A program made the position numbers and the translations under genes. DNA of 64,000 nucleotides from Pseudonocardia endophytica. Its GTDB lineage: Bacteria; Actinomycetota; Actinomycetes; Mycobacteriales; Pseudonocardiaceae. The notes below the pieces were generated by a model. It searched no databases, was not told the origin of the DNA, and saw only the letters and a list, made by a program, of their open reading frames with translations. Shown here piece after piece: positions 47,620 through 56,960 of this stretch; positions within the stretch are counted from its first letter, which is position 1, and every line of letters begins with the position of its first letter. Location: the NCBI RefSeq assembly GCF_004339565.1, contig NZ_SMFZ01000002.1, positions 1 to 64,000 of the forward strand, given 5' to 3'.

Positions 47620-49497
47620 TCACGCGGCGACCGGCGCCGGCGTGTCCGCGAACTGCGTCCGGTACAGCTCCGCGTAGCGGCCGTCGCGGAGCAGCAGGTC
47701 GGAGTGCGTACCGCGCTCGGCGACCCGTCCGGACTCCAGCACCAGGATCTCGTCGGCCTCGCGGATCGTGGACAGCCGGTGCGCGATCACGATCGCGGTC
47801 CGGTCGGTCAGTGCCTCGGCCAGCGCGGCCTGCACGGCGGCCTCCGACGTCGAGTCCAGGCTGGCGGTCGCCTCGTCCAGTACGACGACGCGTGGCTGGG
47901 CCAGCAGGATCCGCGCGATCGTCATCCGTTGCCGCTCGCCGCCGGAGAGCCGGTAGCCGCGCTCGCCGACGACCGTCTCCAGCCCGTCCGGCAGCGACGC
48001 GACCAGCTCGCCGAGGCGGGCCCGCTCCAGCGCGCCCCACAGGTCGGCGTCGGCCGCGTCCGGCGCGCCGATCCGCAGGTTTGCGGCGATCGTGTCGTGC
48101 AGCAGGTGCCCGTCCTGGGTGACGAAGCCGATCGTGCGGTGGATCGACTCGGAGGTCAGGTCGCGGACGTCGACCCCGGCCAGTCGGACCGCGCCGGAGT
48201 CCACGTCGTACAGCCGCGCGAGCAGCTGCGCGACCGTCGACTTCCCGGCCCCGGACGACCCGACGAGCGCCAGCATCCGCCCGGGTGCCACGGAGAACGA
48301 GACGTCGTGCAGCACCTCGTCGCCGCCCCGGGTGTCCAGCGTGGCGACCTCCTCCAGCGAGGCAAGCGACACCTTGTCCGCCGTCGGGTAGGCGAACCGG
48401 ACGTGGTCGAACTCGACCGCGACGCCGCCGTCCGGGACCGGGCGGGCCGTGGGCGAATCCGTGATCATCGGCTTCAAATCCAGCACCTCGAACACGCGCT
48501 CGAAGCTCACCAGCGCGCTCATGATCTCGATCCGGGCGCCGGCCAGCGCCGTCAGCGGCGCGTAGAGGCGGGTCAGCAGCATCGCCAGCGACACGACGTC
48601 GCCCGCGTTCAGGCTGCCGCCCAGCGCGAAGTACCCGCCGACGCCGTAGACCAGTGCCACGGCCAGCGACGACGCCAGCGTCAGCGCCGTCACGAACACC
48701 CACTGCACCATCGCCGAGCGCACGCCGATCGAGCGGACCTTCTCGGCCCGGTCGGAGAACTCGGCGGACTCCTGGGCCGGGCGGCCGAACAGCTTGATCA
48801 GCGTGGCGCCGGGCGCGGAGAAACGCTCGGTCATCCGGGTGCTCATCGCCGCGTTGTGCTCGGCGGCCTCGCGCTGCAGGGTGGCCAGCCTGCGGCCCAT
48901 CATCCGGGCCGGCAGCACGAACACAGGGAACAGGACCAGCGTCAGCAGCGTGACCGGCCCGGAGATCACCAGCATCACGCCGAGCGTCAGCGCGAGCGTG
49001 ACCAGGTTGCTGACCACCCCGGACAGCGTGTCGCTGAACGCGCGCTGTGCGCCGAGCACGTCGTTGTTCAGCCGGCTGACCAGTGCGCCGGTGCGGGTCC
49101 GGGTGAAGAAGGCGACCGGCATCCGTTGGACGTGGTCGAACACCGCCGTGCGCAGCTGCCAGATCAGGCCCTCGCCGAGACCGGCGGACAGCCAGCGCGT
49201 GAACAGGCCCGCGCCGGCCTCCACCAGCGCGATCGCACCGATCAGCAGTGCGATCCCGGCCAGCACGCCGATCGGCGCGCGGCCGTTGATGGCGTCCACC
49301 GCCTCGCCGGCCAGGAGCGGCGTCGCGACGGTGAGCACGGCGCCGACCACGCTGGCGACGAGGAACCATCCGATCCGTCGTCGGTGCGGCCGGGCGAACT
49401 CCATGATCCGCCGGACCACGCGACCGGTCGGCTGCGTGTGCCGTCCCGGCCGCTCGCTGACGTTGCGCAGGGCCATCCAGGCGTTCATGTCCGTCAT
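47620..49497 (-). CDS. ABC exporter, fused permease and ATPase
   Basis: The 625-residue half-transporter has six membrane helices (residues about 35-330) and an ATPase domain with Walker A LVGSSGAGKSTVAQLL, Q-loop GFVTQDGHLL, signature YRLSGGERQRM, Walker B RVVVLDEATASLD and H-loop IVIAHRLSTI. It resembles multidrug or lipid exporters and probably works as a homodimer. The ATG at 49497 is seven bases from a TACCGT -10; a GTG two codons upstream is possible. Confidence 0.93.
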   Translation of the reverse strand: MTDMNAWMALRNVSERPGRHTQPTGRVVRRIMEFARPHRRRIGWFLVASVVGAVLTVATPLLAGEAVDAINGRAPIGVLAGIALLIGAIALVEAGAGLFTRWLSAGLGEGLIWQLRTAVFDHVQRMPVAFFTRTRTGALVSRLNNDVLGAQRAFSDTLSGVVSNLVTLALTLGVMLVISGPVTLLTLVLFPVFVLPARMMGRRLATLQREAAEHNAAMSTRMTERFSAPGATLIKLFGRPAQESAEFSDRAEKVRSIGVRSAMVQWVFVTALTLASSLAVALVYGVGGYFALGGSLNAGDVVSLAMLLTRLYAPLTALAGARIEIMSALVSFERVFEVLDLKPMITDSPTARPVPDGGVAVEFDHVRFAYPTADKVSLASLEEVATLDTRGGDEVLHDVSFSVAPGRMLALVGSSGAGKSTVAQLLARLYDVDSGAVRLAGVDVRDLTSESIHRTIGFVTQDGHLLHDTIAANLRIGAPDAADADLWGALERARLGELVASLPDGLETVVGERGYRLSGGERQRMTIARILLAQPRVVVLDEATASLDSTSEAAVQAALAEALTDRTAIVIAHRLSTIREADEILVLESGRVAERGTHSDLLLRDGRYAELYRTQFADTPAPVAA

Positions 49498-49535
49498 GGG
49501 CACGACGGTATGAGTTGAAGCTGACTTCAGGTCAA
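49498..49535 (-). promoter_or_regulatory. promoter of the ABC exporter with TGAAG palindrome
   Basis: Reading leftward: TTGACC (49535-49530), then TACCGT ending seven bases before the ATG. Between them TGAAG-CTGA-CTTCA (49516-49529) is a 5-bp inverted repeat that could be an operator. No regulator gene is adjacent. Confidence 0.5.
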
Positions 49536-49539
49536 GAAG

Positions 49540-50832
49540 TCATGCGGCGGCGGGCAGCGCGTCCCCGTCGAGCTCGTCGTCGGTGGTGTCCGCGTCGTCG
49601 CCCAGGTCGGGCAGCGTCCACGGCCGCACGACCGCGAGCAGCGCCAGCGCGCCGAGCGCCGTCGCGCCGAACATCGAGGTCGCCATCGCCCACGCGTCGT
49701 TGCCGAGCACGCCGACCACGGGGGATGTCGCCGCCCCGATCCCGAACTGCAGCGCACCGAGCAGCGCGGCCGCGGTGCCGGCCGACTCGCCGTAGCGGGC
49801 CAGCGCGAGCGCGGGCGCGTTCGGCAGCACGAACCCGGCCGACAGCAGCAGCGCCCACACGCCGGCGAGCAGCGCGGGTAGCCCGCCGGTGCCGGTCGCC
49901 GTCAGCGTGAACAGCACGGCACCGATCGCGACGCCCGCCAGCACGGCGACGGTCAGGATCCGCCGCGGCTCGTAGCGGCGCAGGAAGACCGGGTTCAGCT
50001 GCGTGCCGATCACGAGCCACACCGCGCCCGCGCCGAACAACAGCCCGAACGTCTGCTGGTCCATGCCGAACTGCTGCTGGTAGACGTACGCGGCGCCGGA
50101 GACGTAGCTGAACAGCCCGGCCATCGCGAGGCCCGCCACCAGGACGAGCCCGACGAACGTGCGGTCGCGCAGCAGCGTCCCGTACGTGCGCAGCGTCGGG
50201 CCGAGCCGTGCGCTGCGCCGGTGGTTCGCCGGGAGCGTCTCCGGGAGCCCTCGCGTGACGACCACGAGCATGACCAGCCCGTAGACGGCCAGGAACAGGA
50301 ACACGCCGCGCCAGGACGTCCAGCGCAGCAGGAAGCCGCCGAGCGTCGGGGCGATCACCGGGAACGCGCCCATCACGAGGATCAGGCGGGACAGCATCGT
50401 GGCGCCCTGGCGTCCGGTGTAGAGGTCGCGGACCACGGCCAGACCGACGACGGCGCCCGCGGACGCACCGACGCCCTGAAGTACCCGGAGCACGGCGAGC
50501 ACCTCGATCGAGGGCGCGACCGCGACGGCGGCCGAGGCCAGCACGTGCAGCGCCGTGCCGGCGAGCAGCGGGAGCCGGCGCCCCCACGCGTCGGACAGCG
50601 GGCCGATCAGCATCTGGCCGAGCGCCAGCCCGAGAAGCGTTCCGGTGAGCGTGAGCTGCACCGTCGTCTCGGCGGCCTGCAGATCGGCGCCGACGCGCGG
50701 CAGCGCGGGCAGGTAGGTGTCGATCGTCAGGGGGCCGAGCGCGATCAGCGCACCGAGGATCAGTGCGACCCGCAGCCGGCCGGGGATCCCGGTCGGCCCG
50801 GACGCGAAGGACCGCAGGAGGCCCGAGCTCAC
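49540..50832 (-). CDS. Bcr/CflA-type MFS drug exporter
   Basis: The 430-residue transporter has 12 predicted membrane helices and Bcr/CflA motifs: GPLTIDTYLPALPRVGADL in helix 1, the A-motif GPLSDAWGRRLPLLAG, and RVLQGVGASAGAVVGLAVVRDLY. It should expel drugs or metabolites by proton antiport. GTG start. An acidic cytoplasmic tail (DLGDDADTTDDELDGD) is unusual. Confidence 0.92.
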   Translation of the reverse strand: MSSGLLRSFASGPTGIPGRLRVALILGALIALGPLTIDTYLPALPRVGADLQAAETTVQLTLTGTLLGLALGQMLIGPLSDAWGRRLPLLAGTALHVLASAAVAVAPSIEVLAVLRVLQGVGASAGAVVGLAVVRDLYTGRQGATMLSRLILVMGAFPVIAPTLGGFLLRWTSWRGVFLFLAVYGLVMLVVVTRGLPETLPANHRRSARLGPTLRTYGTLLRDRTFVGLVLVAGLAMAGLFSYVSGAAYVYQQQFGMDQQTFGLLFGAGAVWLVIGTQLNPVFLRRYEPRRILTVAVLAGVAIGAVLFTLTATGTGGLPALLAGVWALLLSAGFVLPNAPALALARYGESAGTAAALLGALQFGIGAATSPVVGVLGNDAWAMATSMFGATALGALALLAVVRPWTLPDLGDDADTTDDELDGDALPAAA

Positions 50833-50905
50833 GAGGTCGTCCGGTTCGGAGTCGTCGTCGGAATCGTCACAGCCACGTCAGGGGCCAACCCCGGTCGGCG
50901 AGGAG

Positions 50906-51529
50906 TCATTCCCCCGCCGGTGTGACGGCGGTCGCACCCGACCACGAGGTGGAGATCGAGTTCAGGTCGTAGGTCAGCCGGTCGGGTGCCCGGACGAACG
51001 CGACCGTGCCGGCCACCCCGATTCCGAGTGCGATCAGGCCGAGTACGGCCCCGGTGACGGCGGCGCCCCGCTTCGACACCAGCCCGGCCCGGAATCGCGA
51101 CCATCCGGCGATCCCGAACGCCAGCGCGAGGACACCGAGCCCGGCCGCCATGAACCCGGTGACCGGGACCAGCCCGAACGGCAGCCCGACCGCCCCGAGA
51201 CACACGGCGGCGATGCCGAGCCCGTCGCGTGCCGTCCCGGTCACCGGGCGGACGTCGTGGACGGCGCTGCCGACCGCGGGGCGCGGCGGGCGCGGCGCGT
51301 GTGTCGGCCGCCACGGGGCGGGGTGCGGGGTGGCGGAGGTCGCGGGGCGGGCCTCGGCCGACCGCTGCGCCGGGATCACGATCGGCAGTCGCTCGGTCAC
51401 GTCGGCGACGGCGTGCCGTGGCATGTAGGCGGCGGGACGTGACACGGAGATCGGCCGTCGCGCGGGGCCGCCCTCGCGCTCACGGCGGGTCGGCCACGGC
51501 GCGACGGGTCGTTCGGTCGTGCTCGTCAT
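50906..51529 (-). CDS. DUF4190 membrane protein
   Basis: The 207-residue protein has a long, Pro/Arg-rich cytoplasmic N terminus (about 105 residues) and then the DUF4190 pair of helices: DGLGIAAVCLGAVGLPFGLVPVTGFMAAGLGVLALAFGIAG and KRGAAVTGAVLGLIALGIGVAGTVAFV. A short extracellular tail follows. Function unknown. Confidence 0.78.
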   Translation of the reverse strand: MTSTTERPVAPWPTRREREGGPARRPISVSRPAAYMPRHAVADVTERLPIVIPAQRSAEARPATSATPHPAPWRPTHAPRPPRPAVGSAVHDVRPVTGTARDGLGIAAVCLGAVGLPFGLVPVTGFMAAGLGVLALAFGIAGWSRFRAGLVSKRGAAVTGAVLGLIALGIGVAGTVAFVRAPDRLTYDLNSISTSWSGATAVTPAGE

Positions 51530-51647
51530 CTCGGCCTCCGGTGGATCACGGCCGGTCCCCGACGACCGCGCCTGTCATCTGCTCCACGTCGCTGGGCCGA
51601 ATGCCGTTAGCGACTCGCCCGGGCAGCTCATCAGGACTGATGAGGCG

Positions 51648-52979
51648 ATGCACTCTCTCGACGGAGACCGCCTACGCTCTGACGCCGTGGCGCGGTGGCG
51701 GAACTGGACCGGCGACCAGATGTGCCGGCCCGCCGAGTACGCGGAACCCTCCGATGTGGACGGCGTGGTGGACGTCGTCCGCCGGGCGGAGAGCACCGGC
51801 CGGGTCGTACGCGTGGCGGGCAGCGGCCACTCGTTCTCCGACGTCGTCGCGACCGACGGCGTGCTGGTCCACCTCGGACGGTTGCGGGGGATCCGGTCGC
51901 TGGAGCGCACCGGCCGTGGTGCCGTCGTGACCGTCGGTGCCGGGACCCGGTTGCACGAGCTGAACCGGGAGCTCGACGGTCTCGGGCTGGCGATGCCGAA
52001 CCTCGGCGACATCGACCGGCAGACCGTCGCCGGCGCGGTCGCGACCGCCACCCACGGCACCGGCGCCCGGCACGGGAACCTGGCCACGCGCGTCGTCGCA
52101 CTCGAGATGGTGACCGCGGACGGGACCGTCACGACGATCGACCGGGGGGATCCGGAGACGCTCGCCGCGGCGCGGGTCCCGCTCGGCGCGCTCGGTGTCG
52201 TCACCGCCGTCGCGCTCGACGTGGTCCCGGCCTTCCGGCTGTGGGCGCGAGACCGGCCGATGCCGCTGGCCGAGGTGCTCTCCGGGATCGACGAGCTGGC
52301 AGATCGCCACGACCACTTCGAGTTCCACCTGTTCCCGCACACCGCGACGGCGCTGACCCGCACGAACGACGTCACCGGCGTACCGGCCCGGCCGCAGGGG
52401 CGCGCGTCGCGGTGGGTCGACGAGACGCTGCTGCGGAACCGCGGGCTGGGCGCCGTGTGCCGGCTCGGGCGGACGGCGCCCACCGCGATCCCGCTGCTCA
52501 ACCGCCTCGCCGCGACGGCGTTGCGTCCTGCGGAACGGGTCGACGTCGCCCACCGGGTGTTCTGCTCCCGCCGGACCGTCCGGTTCACCGAGACGGAGTG
52601 GGCGATGCCGCGGTCCGCCGCCGCCGACGCGGTGCGCGCGATCCACCTGGCCGGCGGCCGCTACGACGTCACCCTCCCGATCGAGGTGCGGTTCGGCGCC
52701 GCGGACACCGACGCGTTCCTCTCGCCCTCCTGGGACCGCGACACGGTGTTCGTGGCGGCGCACGTGTACCGCGGGATGCCGTGGGAACCGTACTTCCGGG
52801 CCGTGCAGGACATCGCGCGGTCGTTCGACGGTCGCCCGCACTGGGGCAAGCGCCATCTGATGCGCGCGGACGCACTGGCCCCGCTGTACCCGGCGTGGGA
52901 GCGGTTCGCCGCCGTCCGCGAGCGGCTGGACCCGCAGCGGCGTTTCACGAACCCGCACGTCACGCGCGTGCTGGGCTGA
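51648..52979 (+). CDS. FAD-linked oxidase, D-arabinono-lactone/alditol oxidase family
   Basis: The 443-residue enzyme has the FAD-binding PCMH domain (VRVAGSGHSFSDVVATDGVLV, PNLGDIDRQTVAGAVATATHGTGARHGNLA with the flavin-linking His context) and the ALO domain with a C-terminal HWGKRHLM motif. It resembles L-gulonolactone/D-arabinono-lactone oxidases. ATG at 51648 starts where the conserved WRNWTGDQ segment needs it. Stop followed by a GC hairpin. Confidence 0.92.
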   Translation: MHSLDGDRLRSDAVARWRNWTGDQMCRPAEYAEPSDVDGVVDVVRRAESTGRVVRVAGSGHSFSDVVATDGVLVHLGRLRGIRSLERTGRGAVVTVGAGTRLHELNRELDGLGLAMPNLGDIDRQTVAGAVATATHGTGARHGNLATRVVALEMVTADGTVTTIDRGDPETLAAARVPLGALGVVTAVALDVVPAFRLWARDRPMPLAEVLSGIDELADRHDHFEFHLFPHTATALTRTNDVTGVPARPQGRASRWVDETLLRNRGLGAVCRLGRTAPTAIPLLNRLAATALRPAERVDVAHRVFCSRRTVRFTETEWAMPRSAAADAVRAIHLAGGRYDVTLPIEVRFGAADTDAFLSPSWDRDTVFVAAHVYRGMPWEPYFRAVQDIARSFDGRPHWGKRHLMRADALAPLYPAWERFAAVRERLDPQRRFTNPHVTRVLG

Positions 52980-52989
52980 GCCGGCGCAG

Positions 52990-53013
52990 CGCGCCGTCAC
53001 CGTTGGCGGCGCG
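52990..53013. terminator. hairpin terminator
   Basis: CGCGCCG (52990-52996) pairs with CGGCGCG (53007-53013), ten bases apart, between convergent genes. Confidence 0.45.
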
Positions 53014-53035
53014 AGCCGCGGCCGGCGACGGCGAG

Positions 53036-53905
53036 CTACCCGCGAACCGGCGTGATGATCTCGTCCGCCACCCGCCGGGCGACGCCGTCCGGGTACGGCG
53101 ATCCCAGGCCGAGGATCACGTGCGTGAACCCGGCACCGACGGCCGCCTCGACCTGCTTGCGCGTGGCACCCGGGTCCTCGTAGGACACCGACAGGTGGAT
53201 CGAGCGCGTGATCGACGACGGGTCGCGGCCGATCTCGGCGCAGTAGCGGTCGAGCAGCCTGCCGCGTCCGAGCAGGTCCTCCACGTCGCCGCCGCCCGGG
53301 ATGTTCCACAGATCGGCGTGCTCGGCCACCACCCGCAGCGTCGACGACGCCCGCCCGCCGATCATGATCGGCGGGTGCGGCTCCTGCACGGGCTTCGGGT
53401 TGCCGAACGCCCCGGTGAGGTGGACGTGCTCGCCGTCGAAGTCGAACGGCTCGTTCTCGGTCCACAGCCGACGGATCACCGTGCACGCCTCGCCCAGTGC
53501 CTCGACGGCCTCCGGTCCGGTCACGTAGGGCAGGCCGTGCATGTCGTACTCGCGTCGGGCCATCGGGACGCTCGGCCGTGACCCCGCTCCGATGCCGAAG
53601 TCGAGCCGTCCGCCGGAGACGACGTCCACGGTCGTCGCGATCTTGGCCAGCAGTGCGGGCGGCCGGATCCGGTTGCTCGTCACGAGCAGTCCGATGCGCA
53701 GCCGCCGGGTGCTCGCGGCGAGCGCGGAGAGCATCGTCCAGCCCTCGAACACCGGGCCGTCCGGGTCACCGCCGATCGGCATGAGGTGGTCGAACAGCCA
53801 CGCGTGCTCGATCTCGGGGATCTCGTCGGCCTCGCGCCAGACGCGCAGCACGTCGTCGTAGCCGACCTGCATCGGCGCGGTCATGATCCCGAACGAGGGT
53901 GCCAT
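53036..53905 (-). CDS. LLM-class (F420-type) oxidoreductase
   Basis: The 289-residue luciferase-like protein shows IEHAWLFDHLMPIGG, RIGLLVTSNRIRPPALLAKIATTVDVVSGGRLDFGIGAGSRPSVP, HPPIMIGGRASSTLRVVAEHADLWNIPG, the pattern of actinobacterial F420-dependent enzymes. Substrate unknown. It ends the leftward unit that begins with the aldo/keto reductase; the intergenic gap is a single base. Confidence 0.9.
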   Translation of the reverse strand: MAPSFGIMTAPMQVGYDDVLRVWREADEIPEIEHAWLFDHLMPIGGDPDGPVFEGWTMLSALAASTRRLRIGLLVTSNRIRPPALLAKIATTVDVVSGGRLDFGIGAGSRPSVPMARREYDMHGLPYVTGPEAVEALGEACTVIRRLWTENEPFDFDGEHVHLTGAFGNPKPVQEPHPPIMIGGRASSTLRVVAEHADLWNIPGGGDVEDLLGRGRLLDRYCAEIGRDPSSITRSIHLSVSYEDPGATRKQVEAAVGAGFTHVILGLGSPYPDGVARRVADEIITPVRG

Positions 53906-53906
53906 C

Positions 53907-54926
53907 TCAGCGCCTCCGCAGCGTCGCGTCCGCCAGCGCAGGCGGGGTGAAGTTCTTCTCCCCCGGCGCGAGGTCGACGCCAGGGGCGACGATCCCGTCG
54001 ATCGCGTCCAGTACGTCCGCGGGCAGCACGGTGTCCGCTGCCGCGAGCTGCGACGTCAGGTGGTCCAGTGTGCGCGGGCCGATGATCGCGCTGGTCACGC
54101 CCGGGTGCGCGGTGACGAAGCCGAGCGCGAGCTGGATCATCGTCAGGCCCGCCCCGTCGGCGACGTCGGCCAGCTTCTCGACGGCGTCCTGCTTCGCGAG
54201 GTTCACCGGGTCCGACGTGTCGAAGTAGTGCGGCACGACGGCGGACCGGTTCGTCGTGACCTCGCGTCCCTTGCGGACGGCACCGGAGAGCCAGCCGGAC
54301 GCGAGCGGGCTCCACACGAGCACGCCCATCCCGTACCGCTCGGTCACCGGCAGCACGTCGGTCTCGATGGCGCGCTGCAGGACCGAGTAACCGGGCTGCT
54401 CGGTGACGTACCGCCCGAGCCCGCGCTCGCGCGCCGTCCACTGGCCCTCGACGATCCGGTACGCCGGGAACGTCGACGATCCGAAGTGGAGGATCTTGCC
54501 GGCCCTCTGCAGGTCGGTCAGCGCGGACAGCGTCTCCTCGTCGTCGGCCGAGGGGTCCCAGCGGTGCACCTGGTAGAGGTCCACGTGGTCCACGCCGAGA
54601 CGGCGCAGGCTCGCCTCCAGCTCGGTGACCAGCCAGCGGCGCGAGCTGCCGCGGTGGTTGCGGTCGTCGTCCATCGGGAGGCCGGCCTTCGTGGCGAGCA
54701 CGACGTCGTCGCGGCGGCCCGCGATCGCCTTGCCGACCATCTCCTCGGACTCGCCGTGCGAGTAGAAGTCCGCGGTGTCGATCAGGTTGACGCCCGCTCC
54801 GAGGGCGGCGTCGACGATCGCCGTGGCGTCGTCCTGCGTGGTGCGGCCGAGGCCGCCGAAGTTCATCGCGCCCAGTACGAGCGTGCTGACCTGAATGCCG
54901 GTCCGGCCCAACGTGCGGTACTGCAC
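53907..54926 (-). CDS. aldo/keto reductase
   Basis: The 339-residue protein has the AKR barrel with catalytic Asp and Tyr in NLIDTADFYSHGESEEMVGKA, Lys in VVLATKAGLP, and His in VDLYQVHRWDP. The NADP-binding end is SAIIGPRTLDHLTSQL. GTG start with AGGAGG upstream. A striking double palindrome lies just ahead (54952-55001) and probably controls it. Confidence 0.93.
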   Translation of the reverse strand: MQYRTLGRTGIQVSTLVLGAMNFGGLGRTTQDDATAIVDAALGAGVNLIDTADFYSHGESEEMVGKAIAGRRDDVVLATKAGLPMDDDRNHRGSSRRWLVTELEASLRRLGVDHVDLYQVHRWDPSADDEETLSALTDLQRAGKILHFGSSTFPAYRIVEGQWTARERGLGRYVTEQPGYSVLQRAIETDVLPVTERYGMGVLVWSPLASGWLSGAVRKGREVTTNRSAVVPHYFDTSDPVNLAKQDAVEKLADVADGAGLTMIQLALGFVTAHPGVTSAIIGPRTLDHLTSQLAAADTVLPADVLDAIDGIVAPGVDLAPGEKNFTPPALADATLRRR

Positions 54927-54951
54927 GAGAGCTCGCCTCCTGCCATCATGA

Positions 54952-55001
54952 ATATCCGGAACCTTGTTCCGCTCACGCTAGCGGAACAAGGTTCCGGATA
55001 T
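54952..55001. promoter_or_regulatory. double palindromic operator and/or terminator
   Basis: Two 22-base arms, 54952-54973 and 54980-55001, form a perfect inverted repeat with a 6-base centre. Each arm also contains its own palindrome: CGGAACCTTGTTCCG (54957-54971) and CGGAACAAGGTTCCG (54982-54996). This looks like twin TetR-type operators upstream of the aldo/keto reductase; the whole could also terminate the acyl-CoA oxidase transcript. Confidence 0.75.
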
Positions 55002-55016
55002 CAAGGCGGTCGTGTC

Positions 55017-56960
55017 TCAGCCGGCGGCGGCGACCTCCGCGGTCTCCTGGGTGGCCGGGAGCGGCGCGGCGCCGTCCAGCATCGGGCAGGCGAGCCAGGG
55101 CTCCGGGATGCCGAACGCGTCCACCAGCAGCCGGGCGTGCGGGCGGAGCTCGGCGCACAGCTCGTTGACCAGCGGCCGGATGCGGCGCGACTCGGTCGCC
55201 GTCAGCCGTCCGGTCTCCAGGTACCAGGCGCGCTCGCGGTCGATCACCGAGAGGACGTGCAGGTCGTAGACCCGCCGGAGCAGGGTGGCGACGTCCTGGT
55301 CGGTCGTGCGCTCGATCGCCTGCCGGAACGACTCCTCGACGAGCGCGTCCACGTGCGCGCGGGCCGCCGTCAGCAGCAGGTCCTGCGAGGAGTTGAACAC
55401 GGTGAACTCGTCGTTGGACCTGCGCAGCGCCGGGGCGAGGTTCCGGATCGCCGTGGCGAGCGTGTCGTCGCGTCGGGTCTCCAGCAACGCCTGTCGACGA
55501 CGGCGGTCGGTCAGGTCCAGCGACAGGCCCGGCAGCCGGCGCAGGGCCGACGCGAGCCCGGTCCGCTCGGCGCCGATGCTCGCGAGCTGGCGGCCGAGCA
55601 GCGGAGCGATCTTCAGCGGGTTGCCGACCTTGATCGTCCGCCCGTAGTCGGACAGCAGCTCCTTGGCCAGCAGCTGGAGCAGGACCGTGTTGTCACCCTC
55701 GAACGTGGTGAACACGTCGGTGTCCGCCTTGAGCGCGGGCAGCTGGTTCTCGGACAGGTAGCCGGCGCCGCCGCAGGCCTCGCGGCAGGTCTGGATCGTG
55801 TGCGTGGCGTGCCACGTGGCGATCGCCTTGATCCCCGCGGCGGACTGCTCGAGCATCCGCTGCTCCCTGGCTCCGGCCGGGGGCTTCCCCGGAGCCTGGA
55901 TCTCGTGCATCCGGGCCACCAGATCGTCCTGCGTGAACTGCAGCGCGTAGCTCGTGGCCAGCGCCGGGAGCAGCTTCTGCTGGTGGGCGAGGTAGTCGAG
56001 GACGGCGATCTCCTCGCCGGTCGTCGGGTCGGCGAACTGGCGGCGCTGCTCGCCGTAGCGGATCGCCAGCGTCAGCGCCTTCTGCGCCGCGGCACCCGCG
56101 CCGCCGGCCACGCTGATCCGGCCGCGCACGAGCGTGCCGAGCATCGTGAAGAAGCGGGCCGTCTCGTTCTCGATGGAGCTGGAGTACGTGCCGTCCTCCG
56201 CGACGTCGGCGAAGTGGTTGAGCAGGTTCTCCCGCGGAACCCGGACGGAGTCGAACGCCAGGCGCCCGTTGTCGACGCCGTTGAGGCCGGCCTTGCGGCC
56301 GTCGTCGGTGATCTCGACGCCGGGCATCGGCTGCCCGTTCCCGTCGCGGAGCGGGACCAGGAACGCGTGCACGCCGTGCTTCTCGCCGCGCGTCATCAGC
56401 TGCGCGAACACGACGGCCATCCGCCCGTCGCGCGCGGCGTTCCCGATGTAGTCCTTGCGCGCGCCCGGGTGCGGGGTGTCGATCACGAACTCCTGCGACG
56501 ACGGGTCGTACGTCGCCGTGGTGTGCAGGTGCTGCACGTCGGAGCCGTGTCCGGTCTCGGTCATCGCGAAGCAGCCGAGCAGCTCGCCGTCGATGATCTT
56601 CCGGAGGTACGTCTCATGATGACGGGACGTGCCGAGCACCTGGACGGCCCCGCCGAACAGTCCCCACTGCACGCCGGCCTTGACCAGCAACGACAGGTCG
56701 CCGTAGGCGAGCATGGCGAACGACGTGACGACACCGCCGACGTCGCCCTCGCCGCCGACGGACGGATCGAACCCGGTGTTCGGCCGGCCGGACGCGGTCA
56801 GGACCTTGAGCGCCTCGAGCGTCCAGGCGCGGTACTGCTCGGTCGTGAAGTCGGGGTCGGCGGACAGGGCGTGCTGCCCCATCTGCTCGCGGGTGTCCTC
56901 GCGGACGTGCGCCCAGCGCCCGTCCAGGACCGTGCGGAGTGCGGAAACCGCGGGGGTCAT
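55017..56960 (-). CDS. acyl-CoA oxidase/dehydrogenase
   Basis: The 647-residue flavoprotein has the oxidase-type N-terminal extension, LGCFAMTETGHGSDVQHLHTTATYD, KDYIGNAARDGRMAVVFAQL, RLAFDSVRVPRENLLNHFADV, and EACGGAGYLSENQLPALKADTDVFTTFEGDNTVLLQLLAKELL, as in peroxisomal-type acyl-CoA oxidases. Its ATG overlaps the stop of the TetR gene. It probably oxidises a fatty or side-chain acyl-CoA, feeding the divergent fadA2-fabG4-htdX genes (inference). Confidence 0.9.
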   Translation of the reverse strand: MTPAVSALRTVLDGRWAHVREDTREQMGQHALSADPDFTTEQYRAWTLEALKVLTASGRPNTGFDPSVGGEGDVGGVVTSFAMLAYGDLSLLVKAGVQWGLFGGAVQVLGTSRHHETYLRKIIDGELLGCFAMTETGHGSDVQHLHTTATYDPSSQEFVIDTPHPGARKDYIGNAARDGRMAVVFAQLMTRGEKHGVHAFLVPLRDGNGQPMPGVEITDDGRKAGLNGVDNGRLAFDSVRVPRENLLNHFADVAEDGTYSSSIENETARFFTMLGTLVRGRISVAGGAGAAAQKALTLAIRYGEQRRQFADPTTGEEIAVLDYLAHQQKLLPALATSYALQFTQDDLVARMHEIQAPGKPPAGAREQRMLEQSAAGIKAIATWHATHTIQTCREACGGAGYLSENQLPALKADTDVFTTFEGDNTVLLQLLAKELLSDYGRTIKVGNPLKIAPLLGRQLASIGAERTGLASALRRLPGLSLDLTDRRRRQALLETRRDDTLATAIRNLAPALRRSNDEFTVFNSSQDLLLTAARAHVDALVEESFRQAIERTTDQDVATLLRRVYDLHVLSVIDRERAWYLETGRLTATESRRIRPLVNELCAELRPHARLLVDAFGIPEPWLACPMLDGAAPLPATQETAEVAAAG

